Part shown: in pieces, positions 57,218 through 64,000 of the stretch | Layout of the letters: each line of letters starts with the position of its first letter | How positions within the stretch are numbered: position 1 is the stretch's first letter | DNA from: Dactylis glomerata | Lineage: Eukaryota > Streptophyta > Magnoliopsida > Poales > Poaceae | Length of the DNA: 64,000 nt | NCBI GenBank assembly: GCA_007115705.1 | Contig: QXEO01000549.1 | Span: forward strand, 3,759,688 to 3,823,687 | Reading direction: 5' to 3' | Position numbers and translations under genes: made by a program | Notes under the pieces: model-generated | Told to the model about the DNA's origin: nothing | Seen by the model: only the letters and a program-made list of their open reading frames with translations | The model's database searches: none

Positions 57218-57375
57218 CTCCCTCCGTTTAGAAATATAAGATGTTTTAGCTTTGTGAAGTGAGTGTATCTAGACATCTTGTAGTATATAGATTCGCGCGA
57301 ATATATACACTAAAAGGTGTCTAGATACACTCACTTCACAAAACTAAAACATCTTATATTTTCGAACGGAGGGAG
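57218..57375. mobile_element. Stowaway MITE (Tc1/Mariner type)
   Basis: 158 bp, almost a full palindrome, termini CTCCCTCCGTTTAGAAATATAAG and its inverse, flanked by TA at 57216-57217 and 57376-57377. The centre is GATTCGCGCGAATATA. This is the standard Triticeae Stowaway form; non-coding. Confidence 0.95.
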
Positions 57376-57377
57376 TA

Positions 57378-58640
57378 GGAACATAAACTTGCAGCCAAAT
57401 ACGATGAAACAAATAAATGTAGACTATGCCTAGTTACACTTTTGGAGGGGGGCGGTAGCCCAGTTTCGCCTCCAAGGCGCTCCACCCCTGCCCCCCAGAA
57501 TCACTCGAAACATACTTTTTTCAGAGTGAACCTCAGGAACACTCTAAAAGCGTACAATAGCAAACATTTTTAGAGTGGCATAATGCATCTGGAGAACCCA
57601 TCACTTTGTAGGTCAGGTAAGCATCATCCAGCGTTTGTCAAAAATAGTGTCATCATCCAAAGCATGTAAAAGAATGACTATAAATATGATAATTATTCTA
57701 CATCCATGACATCATACATGGATGACAAGCGTGTAACAAAGAATGTTCTATATAAATTTAAACAAATTTACATCAATGAATCATACATGCACCAGGAGCG
57801 TCTAATAGGATACACAAAGCAGCAGTAGGGAGAAGAAAGTCCACAAGTACTTATTGTTGAGTCCGCTAAGCTAGCAAGGGAGACCAACTCAAGGCTTGTT
57901 TCTTAATTTCTTTGAATCCTAATGCCAGAATATCACCGACAGCAGAAAATATAAGATGCCCCCTATTTCATCATTAAGTGACCGTGATGACAACCACAAA
58001 AGAATGTCAAGCTTGGTTGCTTTCTGATGTAGAAACTTCAACACCACACCTAGGGCATACCTGCAACACAGGCAATTGTTATATGTCACCTTCATGTTAC
58101 AGAAACATTTTTCCAATATTCAGTTTTCATGAACCGTTAGTAACAGATTCACTCCAGAACTTGAGCTATTACAGGAAGATGGATAGTAAAACCATACTTC
58201 AACATCTACTACTATTAGAAAAATTATTTTAAATGCTGTTTTTACTGCATCATAACGCAAAAGGGCACTTCAGGAGGATTGACATCCTACACCCTGCTGG
58301 TGGACAAAAAGCTATCTGGAATCGCATTTGATGGGGGAATGAGTTTATAGACCATCTCTTTCTATCATCATGAGCTTGGTGGTCAGGTCTACAGATATCA
58401 AATAACACATCTTCAAATAAACTTAACACATCAGAACCATGTGATGCCTACAGACAACTTCTTATAGAAGATAAAAGGATTTTCAATTGTGTCCATACTG
58501 TTCCTTGTGCCTGGAAAGTTATCGAAGGTAATGAAGCTAGAGTGTCAGCAGAGATGACTCTGCTTTTCGTACCAACTACTTCACCCAATGTAACCAGCTC
58601 GTAAGAACACCAAGACCATTAATTAATATTCTGGTTAACA
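57378..58640. other. Helitron-associated DNA, no secure gene
   Basis: Minus-strand pieces look exon-like: an acceptor-like TGTTGCAG at about 58060 followed by codons for VCPRCGVEVS with a CxxC pair (58025-58060), and FQAQGTVWTQLK around 58480-58520. These could be parts of a captured gene or of the Helitron protein; I could not identify them. Confidence 0.35.
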
Positions 58641-58647
58641 AATAACT

Positions 58648-59140
58648 TCAAGCTTCTACATCACAACACAAATAAGGATTCACCTGGCCCCTCCTATAAT
58701 GACAGCGATATGAATAATACTCCATCATGCTAACGATAGACCTACCCTTGGGCAAAACATTATCTGGCCCAACATATTTCATCCCCACATAAAAACCTTT
58801 ATCATCATAAGGAAAAAGCAAAGGGTACTGAAGAGCCATAAGAGCAGGATGCAACGGTGATATCCGCTTTCATAAACCATCCTCTAACTCAACAATGATA
58901 TCAAACTTTCTGTCAAAAAAAAACAATGATATCAAACTTGCATCTGTCAGCATCAAGATCACCAACAATGAGTGCCGCTAACTCAAGCGCCGTAGGAGGA
59001 CTATACACCCTCGGATCATCGGAGGCAGACCCAACAATCCGAATACTAAAAGGCGCAGCAGCTAACTCAACCCGCTCGCGAGAAACCCAAATCATCCTAA
59101 ACTGTTTGACCAATTCATTGCAACTATCAAGCATGCATTG
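58648..59140 (-). pseudogene. Helitron Rep/helicase N-terminal fragment
   Basis: Minus-strand pieces match the Helitron_like_N region: CNELVKQFRM, YSPPTALELAALIVGD (about 58960-59010), FDIIV, then LHPALMALQYPLLFPYDD (about 58800-58854) and SMMEYYSYRCHYR. In whole Helitrons these precede the HUH Rep and helicase domains. A short internal duplication with a T-run (around 58895-58935) and a TGA just before KRISPLHP break the frame, and the Rep catalytic and helicase parts are absent. A relic of an autonomous Helitron. Confidence 0.8.
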
Positions 59141-59616
59141 CTGTAAGAGCAACCACAATACCGCGTTCAGGATCCAGAATCGTGAGCTCCCCGAAAGAAG
59201 AGGAAAGGAGATCCAAATGACGGAACAAATCTCCACTCCCGAGCAAGTATCTGCAGGAAGAACACCACAAGAAGAACCCCCATCGCCCAGATAAGAATGA
59301 AAACGTACAGACATCTCACGAGCACAAAGCGAGCGACAAACATGGCCAACATAAAAAGTCCCCAGCAGCCGGCGAGGTCAAGTAGTTACGTTTGGATGGC
59401 AACAGCAAGGAAACAAACACACGTAACATCTTGGCCAGTGCCAAGGCGGTTCGCACAACAGCTGGCCTGCACCCAGCAGAAGGCCTGGCCCAGCAGCATC
59501 GTGAACGAAACAAAGTTGGTCCACTCCCAGCGACCATCGCCTTCTGGCTTCACGCCAAGCTTCACGGAGCAACCCGGATGGAACTGACCTCCTACTTCAG
59601 AATCCAGGGAGCAGAC

Positions 59617-59954
59617 TGATACGTCTCAAACATATCTATAATTTTTGATGCTCTATGCTTGTTTATGCACTATTTGCATTGTGTTTTGTTACACTTCGTG
59701 GTGTTTTTATGCATTTTCCAGAACTAACCTATTGACGAGATGCCATAGTGTCCGTTCCCTGTTTTCTGCTATTTTTGTATTTCAAAAAAGCTACATAGGA
59801 AATATTCTCGGAATTGTACGAAACAAAGCCCGAACCTCCTATTTTTCCCGGACACAAGACGAAGACCGAAGGAGAGCCGGAGGGGGGCCAGGGAGCAGCC
59901 ACACCTAGGGCTGGCGCGCCCCCCTTGGTCGCGTGAGGGGGTGGTGTGGGCCCC
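59617..59954 (+). repeat. 5' part of a plus-strand Athila-type LTR
   Basis: TGATACGTCTCAAACATATC... the same LTR style as those of A, B and X, now on the plus strand; interrupted after 338 bp by the copia element. GCCCC at 59950-59954 should be one copy of the copia target duplication. The rest of this LTR lies beyond the window. Confidence 0.85.
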
Positions 59955-61680
59955 TGAAGGGTTTCGTAGCATAGTAAATCAAAAAATTTCCTACGCAACG
60001 AACAAGAAAGCCAAGATCTAATCTAGGAGATGTAATCAACGAGAGAGGTAGATGAGATCTTCATACCCTTGAAGATTCGCACAGCAGAAACGTTCAAGAG
60101 AACGTGGTTGACGTAGTCGTACTCGCCGTCTCCTCCTCGCGATCGGATCCGATCCTACGCCGCAAGTGGTGGCGCCTCCGAGAGTTGCACACGTGCGGTG
60201 CAGCGACGTCTCCTCCTTCCTTGGTCCAGCAAGTATGGTGGAGAGATAGATTGGATCAGCAGCACGACGGCGTGGTGCTTATGGTGGAGAGTTTCTGCAG
60301 CAGGGCTTCGCCTACGTGCAGTCGCGAGAGAGAGAGGGAGGGCAGCAGTTGGCGGCTAGGGTTTGGGTCAAGGGGTTGAGAGGGCTGCGCCCTTGCCCCC
60401 TATATATAGAGGGGTGGCCGGCCAGCTTGGTCTCTCCCCAAACCCTAGGGCGCCGACTTGGAGTAGGAAGAGTGGGGGGCAAGTTTCCCCCCCTTCCTTC
60501 TTTGAAGACTCCCTTAGGGTTTCCCCTTGGGCTGGCCGGCTGGGCCTTAGGGGCCTTGTGCGCCTGGCCCAGGGCGGCCAGGACACTTCCCCTTAGGCCC
60601 ACGCAGGCCTCCGTCAAGTGGGCCCACGTTGGTCCCACTCCGGAACCTTCTAGAACCTTCCGGTACAATACCGATAAACTCCGAAACCTTTCCGGAATCC
60701 AAAAACTGCTTTCCTTTATATGAATCTTATTCTCCGGACCATTCCGGAACCTCTCGTGACGTCCTGGATCTCATCCGAGACTCCGAACTAAAACTCATAA
60801 ACCAATTATCCATTCTATCCTAGCATCGATACACGTTAAGTGTGTGACTCTACGGGTTCGAGAATATGTAGACATGATCTTCTATCAATAATCAACAGCG
60901 GGATCTGGAAACCCATATTGACTCCCACATATTCATCGATGATCATATCAGATGAACCACGATGTCAGGATTCAATTAATCCCGTATATGTATTCCCTTC
61001 GTCACACGATATTTTACTCGCCCGAGATTTGATCGTCGGTATCACCATACCTAGTTCAATCTCGTTCACAGCAAGTACTTTACTCGTTCCGTAATCCGAT
61101 ATCACTTTGTGATTAACTCCTTAACCACATGCTTGCAAGCGGTGTTGATATCGATTACCGAGTGGGCCCGAAGTATATCTCTCCGACTTGGGAGGGACAA
61201 ATTCCATCTCGATACATACAACTCAACAAGTACTTTCCGATCACCTGAGAGACACCTTTATTATCACCCTCACATAGGATGACGTTTGATGACTTCAAAG
61301 CTTTCTTCCGATACTAGGGAGTTGTATTATCTCATGGTCTAAGGAATACAATACATGACATAGGAAAAGCTTCGCAAAGATGAACACGATGACACGATCT
61401 AATTGCTCTGCTTTATTTGGGTCTGTCCATCACACCATTCTCCTAATGATATGATCTCATTATTAATTGACAACTCATGTCTATGGTTAGGAAACCTTAA
61501 CCATCATTAATCAATGAGCTAGTCTAGTAGAGGCGTACTAGGGACACGGTGTTGTTCATAAACCACACAAGTATTAATGTTTCCGCTTAATACAATTATA
61601 GCATGGAGTATAAACATTATCATGAACAAGAAATATGATAATAACAATATTATTATTGCCTCTAGGGCATATTTCCTTCA
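59955..61680 (-). repeat. 3' LTR of an Angela/WIS/BARE-like copia element
   Basis: 1,726 bp; minus strand starts TGAAGGAAATATGCCCTAGAGG and ends ...CGAAACCCTTCA, giving terminal TGAAGG/CCTTCA. A TATATATA core-promoter-like box is at about 60403-60410. The minus-strand AAGTGGGAGAC polypurine tract (61681-61691) directly precedes it, which marks the 3' LTR. ORFs inside (for example 60312-60723 on both strands) are not genes. Confidence 0.93.
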
Positions 61681-61944
61681 GTCTCCCACTTGCACTAGAG
61701 TCAATAATCTAGTCAATACTTGCGCATCCAACACCTATGGTATTCCGGTGTTACTCATACGCGTTGCACGTGGTAAACCTTATCTACGGGTCTGACACTT
61801 TCAGATCCGTTTGTATTTGCATATATTTTGCGTCATCATGCATTACTCATCTTGACATGAGATGGCCTCGTATAAACTTGGTCTTCTAGTGAGACCTTTG
61901 TTTCTTGGCCGAGACTATGTTGTCACTATTGTCATACAATAGGA

Positions 61945-62295
61945 CTACATAATACTAGCACACTTAGAAAAATAGCGATATCCACCGTGCGTCGAAATAC
62001 TCATTGGTCCGCACACATCGGTATGTATGATTTCCAATAAATCCGTTGCTCGCTCCATTATTCCGGAGAACGGGTTTTTGATCATCTTGCCCATGAGGCA
62101 TGGCTTGCACGTGTCAAATGATTCAAAATCAAGAGACTCCAAAAGTCCATCAGAATGGAGTTTCTTTATGCATTTTATGCCAATATGACCTGGACGACAG
62201 TGCCACAAATAAGTTGGATTATCACTATCTACTTTGCATCTTTTATGCCGCTTCTAAAGCGATTATATACTTAGCCCTCGTTGCAGTGTCCGCCA
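61945..62295 (-). pseudogene. Copia remnant: RNase H scrap fused to pre-integrase/integrase start
   Basis: Reading leftwards, ADTATRAKYIIALEAA (about 62290-62240), an RNase H-type stretch, runs into YLWHCRPGHIGIKCIKKLHSDGLL (GAG-pre-integrase with its His/Cys zinc-binding pattern H..H...C..C, ending CKPCLMGK) and the integrase start HTDVCGPM. In normal copia elements pre-integrase comes before reverse transcriptase. Here it lies after it and only about 260 bp from the LTR. Frames are broken outside 61945-62208. Confidence 0.8.
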
Positions 62296-62399
62296 CAATA
62301 TTAACATTGGAACTCATCCAAGTCATCATGGAACTTTCTTCCACCTTATTATGCCACCTTCTAACTAAAAACAAATAGCTTAAAATTGAGATAAAATTT

Positions 62400-63276
62400 T
62401 ACTTGTATGTGTGACAAAGCCAATGTAACACATTGCAATGAACCATTTGTCACTTTTGCATACAGAACATATTCTTACTTCTTCGAAAGTGCATAAGAAT
62501 ATTTTTTACTATTGTCCAACGATCATCATATGAATGCTATAACCTTTAGAGCATTGGACACATCTAGATCTACATATCATGGTATACAAGATTGATAAAA
62601 TCATTCTTGTGGTTTCACTCATCAAGTGTCAAAACAATTGATTCTTGCTCCAACCTCTTCCATGCAACAAGAACCATTCTTATTGTTTCCATATTGAACA
62701 AATTCAATATTTCATCTATGTAATCTGGTAAAACTATATTAGTGCCTCAATCTATCTGCATAGACATTGATGCTTAATATTCTGGTTTTACCTAAGTCTT
62801 TCATCAAAAATCTAATTTTAATGAAAACTTCACAAATATCAAGAAAAATACATAATTTCCAATGAACGATATGTCATCTACATAAAGCATTAGAAATATG
62901 TCTTAGCGCTCCCACTTACTTTCTTGTAATACAAGCATCTTCAAATATCTTGATGAAATTAACACTTTAACATTTTCATCATTGAAGATTCCAACTTCGC
63001 TATGCTTACTTCTACCATAGAAGTTTGCATACATATCTAGCAACCTTTGAATTAACAAAACCCATTGGGTCGTGTCAGGTACACGTCCTTGGTGTGCATT
63101 CCGGTAGAGGAACGTTGTTTCGTTTATTCAACTAACATATCTCAATATGTAATTGTTGCTAGAATAATTCATATGACGAAGTCAGGGCCCATCATCGCTT
63201 CTTTGTATATTGTTGGTTACTATTATCTAATAATATCTCGTCCTCAAATCTTATTATTTGATTACGACCAACTTGA
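62400..63276 (-). pseudogene. Copia reverse transcriptase remnant
   Basis: Minus-strand pieces: DVYLTRPNGF near 63060-63090, VCKLL followed by A-RSWNL near 62980-63030, and the catalytic-site stretch FLMLYVDDIS near 62865-62895 (YVDD at 62873-62884). Many stops and shifts; nonfunctional. Confidence 0.8.
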
Positions 63277-64000
63277 TTAAATAGGAACTTCGATGTCGTG
63301 ACTACAACACATTGTAGACACGTGAGCTATGAATACAGTTGCCGCTTCCAGAACATATTCTGGTGCTGCGCTACTCTGATCATCTTGCTCAGATTCAACA
63401 ACCTCGTCAAGTTCTATCTTCCTCCCACTTAAACCTTTCGCGAAAAACTCCTTCATAAGAAGTTCACTACTTTTAGTGACAATCACTATGTGTTTAGGTT
63501 CATAATAGAAGGAATACCCATCGACATTCTTTGGGATAACCTACAAAGACTTACTAATCCGATTTTGGTTGTAAACATTTTACACATATGCCTTGCATAC
63601 CAAAATTCAAGAAAAGACAACTATAACTTGTATGGTGTCATTTTGGCAGATTATGATGGCACTCTATTCAGTGAAAAGCGGTAGTCTCTAAAGCATAATC
63701 TACAAATTATATTGGTAGTTTTATTTCATCATTGATCTAACCATGTCAAACAAGGTTTGATTACATCCATCGAAAACTCCATACTCCTATGGTGTTTATC
63801 ATGATGCAAGTTTGTGGAACAATTCCTCTAACTCTTAGATGCTTGCTAAACTTGTAACTCATAAATATTCTTCTTTATGATCCAATCATAAAAACTTAAA
63901 TTTTCTTGTTACAATAATTTCCACTTCATAAATTGAACAATTTCAATTATTTCATACTTCTATCTCATCAAGCAGATATACCATACATCTATTCGAGTCA
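63277..64000 (-). pseudogene. Copia integrase C-terminal part and linker to RT
   Basis: 63277-63486 is open and reads FFAKGLSGRKIELDEVVE, the linker after integrase in Angela/BARE-type polyproteins. Upstream (63490-63720), frame-shifted pieces (SLNRVPS near 63660, WYARHMCKMFTTK near 63580) recall the integrase C-terminal region. It runs off the right edge. Confidence 0.7.

Noticed and set aside
60312..60723. ORFs of 118 and 135 codons on opposite strands
   Set aside because: Inside the copia LTR, antisense to one another, no family resemblance.

Overview
The window is plant nuclear DNA, very probably from a Triticeae grass (wheat, Aegilops, barley or rye group). The evidence is Athila-clade Ty3/gypsy LTRs that begin TGATACGTCTC and have tRNA-Asp-type primer sites, an Angela/WIS/BARE-type copia LTR, a Stowaway MITE with CTCCCTCCG termini, and several Helitron ends. 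I found no intact host gene, rRNA or tRNA. Almost everything can be assigned to transposable elements nested up to five deep. Names of element families are from memory of their LTR styles; boundaries, target-site duplications (TSDs) and paralog comparisons were read from the sequence.

Nest 1-53068. The outermost remnant is the 3' end of a plus-strand LTR (H0, 52850-53068). Element B (minus strand; 5' LTR 51229-52849, orphan ORF 50447-51043, 3' LTR split over 4816-4881 and 6531-6795) inserted into it. B's 3' LTR was hit by element A (minus; 1-4815, running off the left edge, gag and retropepsin ORFs, LTR 3168-4815) and by a solo LTR (4882-6525, TSD CCCCC). B's 3' noncoding region was hit by composite element X (8523-49231, TSD AGCAT), which has four LTRs (C, D, E, F) instead of two. 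LTR E is a chimera of the other two types, the expected product of unequal LTR-LTR crossing over, and it lies between two 2,452-bp-spaced copies of a PBS-partial gag block.

Helitron 17002-48067. LTR F of X is split exactly at an A|T dinucleotide by a 31,066-bp Helitron (5' TC, 3' stem-loop plus CTAG). The intact host sequence is visible in the sister LTRs. The Helitron in turn holds a complete, young, coding-poor gypsy element G1 (18355-24594, TSD GTACG, dominated by GCATAT-containing repeats), a complete minus-strand Athila-type element G2 (24621-34087, TSD CCGCC, intact 884-codon gag-protease ORF, no polymerase), a poly(A)-tailed retroposon (35759-36867, 12-bp TSD), and a chain of three terminal-inverted-repeat elements separated by (TA)n tracts (39531-46654), the first carrying a fragment of a domain typical of Ulp1-carrying plant transposons.

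Right part, 53069-64000. There are three further Helitron 3' ends (53894 minus, 56158 plus, 56431 minus), a captured two-exon fragment of the RNA polymerase small subunit RPB12/RPABC4 (55327-55592), a Stowaway MITE (57218-57375), a decayed Helitron Rep fragment (58648-59140, minus), the start of a plus-strand gypsy LTR (59617-59954), and inside it a minus-strand Angela/BARE-like copia element (LTR 59955-61680) whose rearranged polyprotein remnants run off the right edge.

There is no operon or pathway here. The interest is in element structure, relative timing, gene capture and recombination.
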